Assembly (NCBI GenBank): GCA_009774245.1
Contig: VSNM01000035.1
Span: 1 to 16,401, forward strand
DNA from: Lachnospiraceae bacterium
Lineage (GTDB): Bacteria > Bacillota > Clostridia > Lachnospirales > Lachnospiraceae
Direction of reading: 5' to 3'
Length of the DNA: 16,401 bases
The notes beneath the pieces are model-generated. The model saw only the letters and a program-made list of their open reading frames with translations, made no database searches and was not told the DNA's origin. Shown here piece by piece: positions 1 to 6,717 of the stretch. Every line of letters begins with the position of its first letter. The first letter of the stretch is position 1. Position numbers and translations under genes: made by a program.

Positions 1-850
1 GCTGCGGATACCGCTGCAAAAATTTTTGGTTCGCTGTCTGCAGCATTTCATAATACGCCCGGTAGGACTCGCTCAGCCGACACATTGCGGGTATAAAGAT
101 ATCATTGTAACCGCTCGTGCTGTTAAACTGCCTCAATGTCTCCTCCAGACGATACGCCTGTGACATTTTATATTCCTCACTTTGCTTGTATGCCATACAG
201 GTCTCGATCACTTCACGGTTCTCATCCATATATTTCTCGATATCGCAGACTGCACCGCGCATACCGGCAGACACACTTTCAGCAACAGTATCATCGAAAC
301 TCATTGTAACCTCATCATAATACGCCCGCAGATCATTAGGAATCTGAAACTGAATCTCATCCAGAAAAGCAATAATCGTATCAAAAGCCTCCTGCTGCTC
401 CTCTGTGCGGACAGGCTCGCCCAGATACGGCGCGAAGTGCTGACAAATAATATTTCCATAATAACCCGGAAATGCATTTCTCATGCGCTCCAAAACAGAC
501 TGCCTCCTCTGAATCTGCAGCAGCTTTTCCTGTACCGAATCCCAATCCTGTGTTTTGGCAAGCTCCTGCAAAAGTTTCTGTTTCTCCTGCAGTACAGTGA
601 TCTCCCAAAGCTTTTGACCGGAAATATCATTTAACGACACTCCCTGCTTTGCCAAAACACCCTCGATCTCAGCCACCGACAGCCCCAGCCCCCTCAGCAC
701 GGAAATCTTTTTCAATTGGGCAACATCGGCATCTGAGAAATCACGGTATCCGTTCTCCCGCACCGACGGCGCGATTAACCCCTGCTCGATATAATATTCC
801 ACCGCCTTTTTCGTCAAGTTACATTCCTTACACACTTCATTTACAAGCAT
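1..850 (-). CDS. MerR-family transcriptional regulator, 3' end outside window
   Basis: The frame is open for 283 codons from ATG at 850 to the window edge, so the C-terminus is missing. The start is supported by a GGGAGAGGTGAG ribosome site just upstream. Residues 1-70 form the MerR winged helix: an opening VNEVCKECNLTKKAVEYY recognition helix, then a wing with ENGYRDFSDAD, followed by LGLSVAEIEGVL. Residues about 85-120 are a helical linker/dimerisation coiled coil rich in Gln, Leu and Lys. The remainder (from about residue 125) is helical and aromatic-rich and probably the effector-binding part; I do not recognise its ligand. MerR proteins bind as dimers and realign promoters with over-long spacers, and exactly such a promoter lies directly upstream, so autoregulation is likely. 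It is divergent from the acetyltransferase genes at 1217-2991, which may or may not be targets. Confidence 0.9.
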   Translation of the reverse strand, partial: MLVNEVCKECNLTKKAVEYYIEQGLIAPSVRENGYRDFSDADVAQLKKISVLRGLGLSVAEIEGVLAKQGVSLNDISGQKLWEITVLQEKQKLLQELAKTQDWDSVQEKLLQIQRRQSVLERMRNAFPGYYGNIICQHFAPYLGEPVRTEEQQEAFDTIIAFLDEIQFQIPNDLRAYYDEVTMSFDDTVAESVSAGMRGAVCDIEKYMDENREVIETCMAYKQSEEYKMSQAYRLEETLRQFNSTSGYNDIFIPAMCRLSESYRAYYEMLQTANQKFLQRYPQ

Positions 851-868
851 TCTTCTCACCTCTCCCTT

Positions 869-899
869 ATGATAAACCAATCCCCAGGGGCACAGTCAA
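869..899 (-). promoter_or_regulatory. MerR-type promoter/operator with 19-bp spacer
   Basis: On the minus strand TTGACT (894-899) and TATCAT (869-874) are separated by 19 bp instead of the usual 17. The spacer carries a CCCC-T-GGGG palindrome (882-890). An over-long spacer with a central dyad is the hallmark of promoters activated by MerR-family DNA distortion. It sits directly before the MerR gene, giving a very short leader. The sequence pattern is seen; autoregulation is inferred. Confidence 0.75.
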
Positions 900-964
900 T
901 ATCTTTTAAAAAACTTTCTTTTCAAAAAACTTGCCTCTCAAAAACTTTCCTTTTCAAAAATTTG

Positions 965-973
965 TGCTATAAT
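965..973 (+). promoter_or_regulatory. Extended -10 promoter candidate for the acetyltransferase genes
   Basis: TGCTATAAT is a perfect extended -10 element on the plus strand; no good -35 is seen at 16-17 bp. If used, it gives a leader of roughly 235 nt before the gene at 1217. The surrounding gap (851-1216) is very A/T-rich. About 907-960 contains three degenerate copies of an AAAACTTTC...TTCAAA unit. I see no ORF or recognisable riboswitch in the leader. Confidence 0.5.
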
Positions 974-1216
974 CTTATGTAAGGATTCTTAAAGAAATAA
1001 CCTGACAGTTTGCTTGCCTTTTCCTCCGATATCAAATTACTAAAGCAATTAGCCCGAAGAAAAATTCTGCGCAATCTTATCATGTTTTTTTTTAAGGCTC
1101 CTAAGAAATTATCAATTAAAAAACTGCCAATTTAAAAACGACTCAATTTAGAATCGCTTCAATAAAAAACAATTTAGCACCACAACTAAAAATTCTTAAA
1201 TCTGAAAGGATTTCAT

Positions 1217-1762
1217 ATGGTCACAATCGAAACAAAACGTCTACAGTTAAGAAATTACAAAACTACAGATTTTGATGATGTTTTTGCATATTTATCCAGC
1301 GAAGAAGTCAGCCGGTACGAGGACTTTGATCCCATGTCGGCGGAGCAGGTTCAAACCCTCATCGACGAGTGGAAAACGATGGACAACCGCCTTGTCGCCG
1401 AATTGAAATCAGACGGCACTGTAATCGGAAGCATCGGATACTGGACTGACGATGAGGGACATCACTGCATCGACTATGACTTCAATCCCGCGTTTTATGG
1501 AAACGGTTATGCGACGGAAGCCGGAAAGGCGCTGGTTGCGCATCTGTTTTATACATTAAATGTCCCTGCTGTCTACGGGGACTGCGACGTGGAAAACACC
1601 GCCTCCTGGAAGCTTTTGGAACGTCTGGGCTTTCAGCGCATGCGACAGCTTGACGGACAGTTTTATAAAAATGACACAGACGGAAACCCCATTATCATCA
1701 AAACCTATCTGTATGGATTGGAGCGTCCAGACACCAAAACGCATCAAAATCCATCAATATAA
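1217..1762 (+). CDS. GNAT N-acetyltransferase, RimJ/RimL type
   Basis: A 181-residue protein with the Acetyltransf_3 layout. It opens with ETKRLQLRNYKTTDFDDVF, the typical first strand and helix. Residues 68-76 (TVIGSIGYW) and 84-90 form the central strands. Motif A (acetyl-CoA pyrophosphate loop) is at about 94-111, with YGNGYATEAGKAL, and the N-T-A-S-W-K-L-L-E-R-L-G-F block at 127-139 is the usual C-terminal helix. AAAGGA seven bases before ATG supports the start. The family transfers acetyl groups from acetyl-CoA to protein N-termini or small amines such as antibiotics; the substrate here cannot be told. The next gene starts 23 bp downstream with its own ribosome site, so the two are probably co-transcribed. 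The tail after residue 170 is polar and less conserved. Confidence 0.88.
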   Translation: MVTIETKRLQLRNYKTTDFDDVFAYLSSEEVSRYEDFDPMSAEQVQTLIDEWKTMDNRLVAELKSDGTVIGSIGYWTDDEGHHCIDYDFNPAFYGNGYATEAGKALVAHLFYTLNVPAVYGDCDVENTASWKLLERLGFQRMRQLDGQFYKNDTDGNPIIIKTYLYGLERPDTKTHQNPSI

Positions 1763-1785
1763 ATATTGAAACAAGGAGAACCACC

Positions 1786-2991
1786 ATGAAAATCGCTGTA
1801 TTATTTCCGGGAATCGGATATCACTGTGACAAACCTTTGCTGTACTACAGCGGAAAATTAGCCGCCTACTATCAGTATAAAATAATCAGGGTGTCCTACA
1901 CCAATCTCGACAAGTCGATTCCAAAGGCCTTTGCAGACGCCTGCGCCCAGACAGAAGAGCAGCTGGAAAATATTGACTGGCACCAGTACGAGGAGATCCT
2001 GTTCATCTCCAAGAGCATCGGCACATCGGTCGCTGCCGCTTATGCCCAAAAGCATGACATTTCCTGCCGAAATGTCTATTACACGCCGCTGCCCCAGACC
2101 TTTGATTTTGCGCCGCAGTCGGGTATCGTATTTCACGGCACAAGCGATCCGTGGGCTGAAACTGCCGTGATCAGACAAAAATGCCTGGAACACGGTCTGC
2201 CGCTATATACATTTGAACATGCAAACCACTCGCTTGAAATCCCGGCAGAGGACGTTTCCTCCCCCGCGCCTGCAAAAAGTCGCACCCGACACAATCTTCA
2301 CGTATTAGAGAACAGCATGGAGCTGACCGAGCAGTATATAGCATATGGAATCCACTACCGCACGCTCTGCGAAAACGAGATCTGTCCTGAATTGTTCGGC
2401 AACTTCGTCCGCCGCCAGGAGGTCGTCAAATGCTGGCGGAAAGAAAAAGAAAACGGAAACGAAAAATGGGTTATCCGGGACGATCCGTTCATCGATGACT
2501 GGGCGGAAGACGATTACCGCTTTCTGGTAAAGTGCCTGAAAAATACGGTGCACACAGGCGGATTTGTCTACGCCGCCTTTAGGAGGACTGACGACTTGCG
2601 AGGACACAACGACATTGAAAAGCACGATGCTTCTAGAACGCATGACACTTTTAGCAAGCATGACACCCTCTGCGGCCAGCCCTCCGGCAGCATGCTCAAG
2701 GGTTTTATCTCTGTCGAACCCACTCTGTCCGGAGACGCGCAGGGATATCTTGACCTTTCCAGTCTCCATGTCTCCGAGGAACTGCGCGGAAAAGGAATCG
2801 GTAGCATTCTATTCCAGGCTGCCAGGGACTGGGCAAAGGAAAAGGGCGGAAAAAAACTATACATCTCCGCCCACTCCGCTGTCGAGACACAGGCATTTTA
2901 CAGGGCCATGGGCTGTGTCGAGGCGCAGGTCTATAACCAGCGCCATGTCGAACAGGAACCCTACGACTGCCAGTTAGAGTGCACACTGTAA
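1786..2991 (+). CDS. Alpha/beta-hydrolase-like domain fused to a GNAT acetyltransferase
   Basis: A 401-residue two-domain protein; AAGGAG seven bases upstream supports the ATG. Residues 1-155 resemble a small alpha/beta hydrolase: a first strand MKIAVLFPGIGYHCDKPLLY, a nucleophile-elbow-like FISKSIGTS at 73-81 (Ser-77 candidate, with the usual first Gly replaced by Ser-75), Asp-121 in FHGTSDPWAE and His-148 in ANHSLE, in correct catalytic-triad order. Residues from about 195 to 401 are a GNAT domain, with motif A at 327-347 (HVSEELRGKGIGSILF) and VETQAFYRAMGC at 366-377. Between the early GNAT strands, residues 274-297 carry an unusual His-Asp hexapeptide repeat. The last gene of a two-gene plus-strand unit, it ends 11 bp from the convergent permease gene. 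Domain assignments are from motifs; the function of the fusion is unknown. Confidence 0.82.
   Translation: MKIAVLFPGIGYHCDKPLLYYSGKLAAYYQYKIIRVSYTNLDKSIPKAFADACAQTEEQLENIDWHQYEEILFISKSIGTSVAAAYAQKHDISCRNVYYTPLPQTFDFAPQSGIVFHGTSDPWAETAVIRQKCLEHGLPLYTFEHANHSLEIPAEDVSSPAPAKSRTRHNLHVLENSMELTEQYIAYGIHYRTLCENEICPELFGNFVRRQEVVKCWRKEKENGNEKWVIRDDPFIDDWAEDDYRFLVKCLKNTVHTGGFVYAAFRRTDDLRGHNDIEKHDASRTHDTFSKHDTLCGQPSGSMLKGFISVEPTLSGDAQGYLDLSSLHVSEELRGKGIGSILFQAARDWAKEKGGKKLYISAHSAVETQAFYRAMGCVEAQVYNQRHVEQEPYDCQLECTL
2605..2676 (+). repeat. 18-bp coding repeat giving a His-Asp hexapeptide x4
   Basis: Histidines at residues 274, 280, 286 and 292 recur every six residues, and the last three are each followed directly by Asp (HDASRT, HDTFSK, HDTLCG; the first unit is HNDIEK). 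The DNA shows four degenerate 18-bp units. It sits as an insertion within the GNAT domain, before the central strands. A flexible loop or a metal-binding segment are both possible. Confidence 0.7.
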
Positions 2992-3002
2992 CCCAGTCTC
3001 TC

Positions 3003-3671
3003 CTAAAACTCCTTCTTCTCCATAAGCCAACATGATATTTTGTAGGACAACAGCAGCAGAACCACAAGGACAACCACTACCATCAGCAAAATCCCCCCTA
3101 TGCCAAGTCCGGCAATGCTGCTGAGGAGTTCTGCAACATTCACCCCCGCAATTTCATTGAGCGAGCTGACAAGTCCCATGGCAACTGACATGCCGCCAAT
3201 CAACAGGATGGAAACAATCCTGCTCTTCTCCTGCCCAAATTTAATCTGCAGCGGGATTTCCAATGCCAGCATCAAAAATGCCAGGGGCAGTGATATCACC
3301 ACAGACAGACAGTACTCCCCAAAACGCATGTCACTCCCCCGAACGACAAGCGCCACCCATGAGACCACACTCGTCACCAGAAAAGGGATCATTGTCAGCA
3401 GCACTCCAAACACAAATTTCTCGATGACATAATCTTTTCTCGAGACCGGCAGCGTAAACAGATACGCATAACCATTCTCAAACGCGTCATAGCTGAACGT
3501 GCCCACCACCAGATAGGCACACAGTATCGCTATATACCCCACAAAAAACACCATATTCAGACTGCTCGCCATAAATATTCCGTATGCTATCATCAAGAAA
3601 AAGAAAAATTTCATCTGCGATTTCATCAACTGAAAATCCTTTATAATTAACCCTTTCACCGACCGATTCAT
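3003..3671 (-). CDS. ABC-2 type transporter permease
   Basis: A 222-residue integral membrane protein. The in-frame ATG at 3671 is chosen over the one at 3689 because GGAGG lies about eight bases before it and overlaps the longer version. It begins MNRSVKGLIIKDFQLMKSQ, a cytosolic amphipathic start typical of YtrC/ABC2_membrane_5-type permeases, followed by about six hydrophobic segments (roughly residues 24-45, 49-65, 90-112, 125-147, 155-172, 183-212). LPVSRKDYVIEKF at about 75-88 is the usual ATPase-contacting loop. It pairs with the ATPase gene at 3829-4671 upstream on the same strand. The 157-bp gap between them holds a terminator-like hairpin and two hairpin repeats, so its expression may be set apart from that of the ATPase. 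The substrate is unknown. Confidence 0.85.
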   Translation of the reverse strand: MNRSVKGLIIKDFQLMKSQMKFFFFLMIAYGIFMASSLNMVFFVGYIAILCAYLVVGTFSYDAFENGYAYLFTLPVSRKDYVIEKFVFGVLLTMIPFLVTSVVSWVALVVRGSDMRFGEYCLSVVISLPLAFLMLALEIPLQIKFGQEKSRIVSILLIGGMSVAMGLVSSLNEIAGVNVAELLSSIAGLGIGGILLMVVVVLVVLLLLSYKISCWLMEKKEF

Positions 3672-3706
3672 TCTGATATCCTCCATCATTCAAAACTGTT
3701 TGTTAC

Positions 3707-3795
3707 AAGTCTGCGATAACCCGGAAGAACGCTGCCCTTGCGTTCTTTCATTTTAAGTCCGCGATAACCCGGAAGAACGCTGCCCTTGCGTTCTT
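3707..3795. repeat. Two tandem 41-bp repeats, each a hairpin
   Basis: Copies at 3707-3747 and 3755-3795 (period 48) differ at a single base. Each contains GGAAGAACGC, a TGCCCTT loop and the complementary arm. The second copy has a perfect 10-bp stem (3771-3780 with 3788-3797); the first has one mismatch. They lie between the ATPase and permease genes in the minus-strand transcript. They could be REP-like elements, RNA-stability hairpins or terminators; there is no clear T-run after them. Confidence 0.85.
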
Positions 3796-3797
3796 CC

Positions 3798-3840
3798 AAA
3801 AATAATTAAGACTGTTCCCTTTACAGGCTTAATTATTTTT
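3798..3840 (-). terminator. Terminator-like hairpin overlapping the ATPase stop codon
   Basis: AAAAATAATTAAG (3798-3810) is perfectly complementary to 3828-3840. The stem can extend inward by CTGT/ACAG after one mismatch, leaving a 7-nt loop. On the minus strand the 3' arm ends TTATTTTT, an acceptable U-tract. The TAA stop of the ATPase (3829-3831) is inside the stem. The stem is AT-rich, so efficiency is uncertain; it may attenuate read-through into the permease gene. Confidence 0.55.
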
Positions 3841-4671
3841 TGTCATCATGGTAATCACTTCGTCAATGCTGCCCCTCTCGATCACCACCGACGGGTAATT
3901 GTCCTGATAGAACTGTCGTTCCTTCGTCAGACAGCTGTAGCCAAAGTTCTCCTCCCTCGTCTTTAACAAGTGTGTCCTGTCAAGCTGTGCATACTGTTCC
4001 TTTGTCACTTTCAGCAGGCCATACTCATTTAAGAGCACGTCTGTGTCCTCATGCAGCACGATCTTTCCGTTCTCGATCATGTACACGTCATCACAGATTC
4101 CCTCAAGATCGCTCGAAATGTGCGAGCTGATGACAATACTGCGCTCCCCGTCCTCCGCGTACTCGCGCAGAAGTCCCAGCAGTTCATCCCGCGCCACCAC
4201 GTCAAGTCCCGCCGTCGGCTCATCTAATATCAGCAGCTTCGCATTGTGCGAAAGCGCCACAAGAATCTGCAGTTTCCGCTTCATGCCGGTCGAGAACTCC
4301 TTGATCTTCTTTTTCATCGGAAGTCCCATTCTCTCACAGTCCGCGGTAAATTTTTTTACGGAAAAGTCCGCATACATCGTATTCAGCATCGGCAGAAAAT
4401 CTTTGATCGTGAGGTAATTGCAAAGGCCCGAATCGGAGAGCACCACCCCGATCTGCTCCCTGTCCGCCTGCGTAAGTTTCGCCGCATCCTTTCCAAATAC
4501 CTCGACCGTTCCCCCGTCTGTGTGGATCAGGCCCAGAATCGCCTTGAACACCGTACTCTTGCCGGCCCCGTTTCTCCCGATCAGTCCCGTAACCTGTCCT
4601 GTAGGGATCTCCATCGAACATTCCAGACGGAAATTGTCATATTGCTTTACTACATTGTTTAATTTTATCAT
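3829..4671 (-). CDS. ABC transporter ATP-binding protein, YtrB-like
   Basis: A 280-residue ATPase. I take ATG 4671 (MIKLNNVVKQYDNFRLE) because it matches the family's N-terminus and has GAGGA about ten bases upstream; the frame continues upstream only into the inserted MITE. Walker A is GRNGAGKST at 32-40, the signature is FSTGMKRK at 126-133, Walker B is LLILDEP at 146-152, and the switch histidine is His-184 in ISSH. The Q-loop position reads GVVLSDSG, without Gln, as in other YtrB-like ATPases. The C-terminal 80 residues are the usual accessory extension. It energises the permease encoded at 3003-3671. It belongs to a GntR-ATPase-permease unit, probably repressed by the GntR protein, but the MITE between regulator and ATPase may have altered transcription. 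Confidence 0.92.
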   Translation of the reverse strand: MIKLNNVVKQYDNFRLECSMEIPTGQVTGLIGRNGAGKSTVFKAILGLIHTDGGTVEVFGKDAAKLTQADREQIGVVLSDSGLCNYLTIKDFLPMLNTMYADFSVKKFTADCERMGLPMKKKIKEFSTGMKRKLQILVALSHNAKLLILDEPTAGLDVVARDELLGLLREYAEDGERSIVISSHISSDLEGICDDVYMIENGKIVLHEDTDVLLNEYGLLKVTKEQYAQLDRTHLLKTREENFGYSCLTKERQFYQDNYPSVVIERGSIDEVITMMTKNN

Positions 4672-4713
4672 TGTAAGCACTTCCTCTCTCTTATATTCTC
4701 TCCCATAATAAGG

Positions 4714-4886
4714 GTAACAGTTCAGCCTTCGACTTCCTGTTACAGGCATCAAGCCATGCAAAAACCGCTTCGCGGATGTCAAAGCCACGTACCGTGGCTT
4801 GATGCATCGCAACCGTTACGTGTTCTTACGTGGCTTGTAAAGCCATAATTTGCAGCGTAGTGCAAAGTCCTAGGTTGAACTGTAAC
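4714..4886. mobile_element. MITE-like element with terminal inverted repeats and 8-bp target duplication
   Basis: The ends GTAACAGTTCAGCC (4714-4727) and GGTTGAACTGTAAC (4873-4886) are inverted repeats matching at 12 of 14 positions. They are bracketed exactly by TAATAAGG on both sides (4706-4713 and 4887-4894), a perfect 8-bp direct repeat as left by transposition. No coding capacity is seen. The 173-bp body is highly structured: an 11-bp inverted repeat (4746-4756 with 4795-4805), AAGCCACG-TAC-CGTGGCTT (4782-4800), CCGC-TTC-GCGG (4765-4775) and TTTGCA...TGCAAA (4849-4866). It lies between the gntR-like gene and its ABC ATPase. An 8-bp duplication is known for several IS families; the mobilising transposase is not in this window. 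Confidence 0.82.
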
Positions 4887-4891
4887 TAATA

Positions 4892-4909
4892 AGGAGCCTT
4901 AGGCTCCTA
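4892..4909 (-). terminator. Short hairpin after the GntR gene
   Basis: AGGAGCC and GGCTCCT form a perfect 7-bp stem with a 3-nt loop, about 50 bp after the GntR stop in the minus direction. The run after the stem is TTATT, so termination would be weak. One arm overlaps the target duplication of the MITE, which therefore inserted at the edge of this hairpin. Confidence 0.4.
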
Positions 4910-4955
4910 AGAAACCAGCATGCCCCCTGCCGTGGCAATTCCTTATATAAAATAC

Positions 4956-5330
4956 TCACAAATCCTCCAGCACGATCTCGAACAGTTCCCGTATCTCCCC
5001 ATCCTCCATGCCGCAGCTGCGCGCCTTTCGGATCGTCTGCTCAAACTCTGACTCCACTTCCTTTTTCTTCTCCTCAAGCATCTGCGCCTGACTGGCACAC
5101 GCCACAAAGCTTCCCTTGCCATGCACAGTGACGACAAACCCTTCCGCCTCGAGCTGGTCATAGGCCTTCTTGACCGTGAGCGCGCTGACTTTGATGTCCT
5201 TTGCAAGCGTCCTCACAGACGGCAGCATCGTCTCCTCGATCAGTTCGCCGTGCACGATCTTGTCCTTGACCTGACACACGATCTGTTCATAGACAGGCTG
5301 CATCGACGTGTGGTTAATTATCAGATTCAT
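4956..5330 (-). CDS. GntR-family regulator, YtrA subfamily
   Basis: A 124-residue regulator starting MNLIINHTSMQPVYEQI. The ATG at 5330 has AAAGGA ten bases upstream; a GTG at 5339 is possible but lies almost on the ribosome site. Residues 11-75 form the GntR winged helix: PVYEQIVCQVKDKIVHGEL, then LPSVRTLAKDIKVSALTVKKAY as the helix-turn-helix, then GFVVTVHGKGSFVA as the wing. Only about 45 residues follow, rich in Glu and Lys, which fits the short YtrA-type dimerisation tail rather than a FadR/HutC ligand domain. YtrA-type proteins usually repress an adjacent ABC transporter operon, and here the ATPase and permease follow on the same strand. A good promoter with a 12-bp inverted repeat lies upstream and is the likely operator. 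Confidence 0.93.
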   Translation of the reverse strand: MNLIINHTSMQPVYEQIVCQVKDKIVHGELIEETMLPSVRTLAKDIKVSALTVKKAYDQLEAEGFVVTVHGKGSFVACASQAQMLEEKKKEVESEFEQTIRKARSCGMEDGEIRELFEIVLEDL

Positions 5331-5406
5331 CTTTTTCACATCCTTTATGTTACTGCTACAGCTTTCGCTTAGCAGCCTTGGTCAAAAAAGTTAACTTTCT
5401 TTGCAT

Positions 5407-5459
5407 ACAAACAGTATATAACAGAGGTTAACTGTTGTCAACTGTTTTATACTGTTTGT
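5407..5459 (-). promoter_or_regulatory. Promoter and probable GntR operator of the ABC unit
   Basis: On the minus strand TTGACA (5436-5441) and TATACT (5413-5418) are 17 bp apart, a near-consensus promoter. ACAAACAGTATA (5407-5418) and its perfect complement (5448-5459) form a 12-bp inverted repeat that covers the -10 on one side and lies just upstream of the -35 on the other. Further GTTAAC motifs lie at 5427-5432 and in the 12-bp palindrome AAAGTTAACTTT (5387-5398) in the leader. A repressor bound here would block RNA polymerase; GntR binding is inferred. Confidence 0.75.
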
Positions 5460-5923
5460 TTTCGAATTGAAAAGCAATTTCCTTATGCGCCCATGTATGC
5501 ATATCTAAAATAATCTTCAAATAAAAAAGCCCAAGGATCAGAAACACATTGGTATAAATGATTGCATCTAATACTCTTGAGCCTTTTTGCGACTACTACA
5601 TTTATATTGCGAAGCGTAATTGACAAAATACGCTTCATTATACTAATATTTTGGGATATTTTGGAAATAATATCAAGTTAAAAATGTGTTTAACCCCTTT
5701 ATTTTACTATGTTCTCAGTCTGTTATCTAATCCATAACCCGCATAAAATCAAATACAATAATTAATGCCCTAAAACAGTTGATTCAGCAACAAGGGTATC
5801 ATTTATAAAGTTGTAAAGTCGTGTTATAATATTTTATTGAACTCCTTTTGGTTTTCTATCCTTAAAAGAATCTGATAAGACTTTTTTATCCTTCTACGCA
5901 TACTTGCTTTTACTTTACTGTTC
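5460..5923. other. Gene-free A/T-rich intergenic region
   Basis: No supportable ORF is seen. The stretch separates the GntR unit from the end of the LanFEG-type operon and is where base composition becomes A/T-rich. It holds one perfect 8-bp hairpin, GAAGCGTA (5611-5618) with TACGCTTC (5629-5636), without a T-run. A plus-strand promoter-like pair (TTGACA at 5620-5625, TAATAT 18 bp on) leads to no gene. No convincing terminator for the transporter operon was found. Confidence 0.5.
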
Positions 5924-6712
5924 TTACCACCCTTTCCGTCTCTTTTGTTTTATTTTATTTTTTCTTTTACTATAGACAAAGTTTTTTGCTCTTCCCATTT
6001 TCTCTAATATCTGAAATAATAAAATAGAGATAATCAAAGTCACCAGAAGAGATACAACTGCCGGATACCTATAATATGTAACACCATATTCATATCCACA
6101 CTTCGAATCAACAATGATCATTGCTGCCTTAACCGGGAACCAATTTAGTATACGCCCTTCCATGGTTGCAAAATAACCATAAACAAATGCAACTGCCACT
6201 CCCAGCAATGATCTTCCGCCAGAAAAAGCACACACCACAATAATCGGAAGTACTGATATATACACACAAATATCTGATAAGATAATTCGCACGATAGATA
6301 AAAACACTTCGTAAATTCCCATACCGGAAAATCCTAAAAAAACATTGAAACATATTGCTAATAATGCATTAAAAACACTAAATAGTATCGTTAAAAATAA
6401 GAGCAACCACAACTTGGCCACAAGTAGTCTTTTATACGTTATTGGCACAGTCAAAATTGATTTTAATGTATCATCTGTTATCTCTCTTGAAATAATATAT
6501 ACTGCAACTAATGTGATAATAATTGGGAAAAACAATGTGCAGTTGCTGATAATTACCTGCTGTATAAAATACTGAAAACTCCATATTTCGCCCGTATTGG
6601 CAGTCGAGTAAAAACAACTCATTAATACGGATAACGACATCATGACCAATCCAGCTTTTACAACAGAATATCTTTTAATTTTTAAAAATTCTCCCGATAT
6701 AATATTGCCCAT
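5924..6712 (-). CDS. Lantibiotic-immunity type ABC permease (LanE/LanG-like), second subunit
   Basis: A 262-residue membrane protein. ATG 6712 (MGNIISGEFLKIKRYSV) is chosen because GAGG lies eight bases before it, five bases after the stop of the preceding permease; an earlier ATG at 6730 lacks a site. The start has the family pattern of a short basic amphipathic helix (GEFLKIKR), followed by about six membrane segments. REITDDTLKSILTVPI at 76-91 is the conserved cytosolic coupling segment, also found in the sister permease as ERDNDTFKNIRTIPIT. The last 14 residues are strongly basic (KRKNKIKQKRRKGW). It likely forms a heteromeric channel with its sister, driven by the ATPase at 7520-8443, expelling a peptide antibiotic from the membrane. 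The role is inferred from family and context. Confidence 0.85.
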   Translation of the reverse strand: MGNIISGEFLKIKRYSVVKAGLVMMSLSVLMSCFYSTANTGEIWSFQYFIQQVIISNCTLFFPIIITLVAVYIISREITDDTLKSILTVPITYKRLLVAKLWLLLFLTILFSVFNALLAICFNVFLGFSGMGIYEVFLSIVRIILSDICVYISVLPIIVVCAFSGGRSLLGVAVAFVYGYFATMEGRILNWFPVKAAMIIVDSKCGYEYGVTYYRYPAVVSLLVTLIISILLFQILEKMGRAKNFVYSKRKNKIKQKRRKGW

Positions 6713-6717
6713 ATAAT

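Noticed and set aside
182..634. 150-codon plus-strand ORF, and other ORFs overlapping 1-850
   Set aside because: They lie opposite the MerR frame, which has clear family motifs and a ribosome site; the plus frames have no recognisable features.
1095..1108. 14-bp match AGGCTCCTAAGAAA shared with 4901-4914
   Set aside because: A match of this length can occur by chance in a 16-kb window, and flanks do not match.
2305..2769. Minus-strand 154-codon ORF
   Set aside because: It lies inside the GNAT fusion gene on the opposite strand and has no domain or ribosome site.
4672..4812. N-terminal extension of the ABC ATPase to 4812
   Set aside because: The extra codons come from the MITE and do not fit the family; a ribosome site supports the start at 4671.
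5620..5649. Plus-strand promoter TTGACA-N18-TAATAT
   Set aside because: No gene follows on the plus strand; A/T-rich sequence gives such matches by chance.
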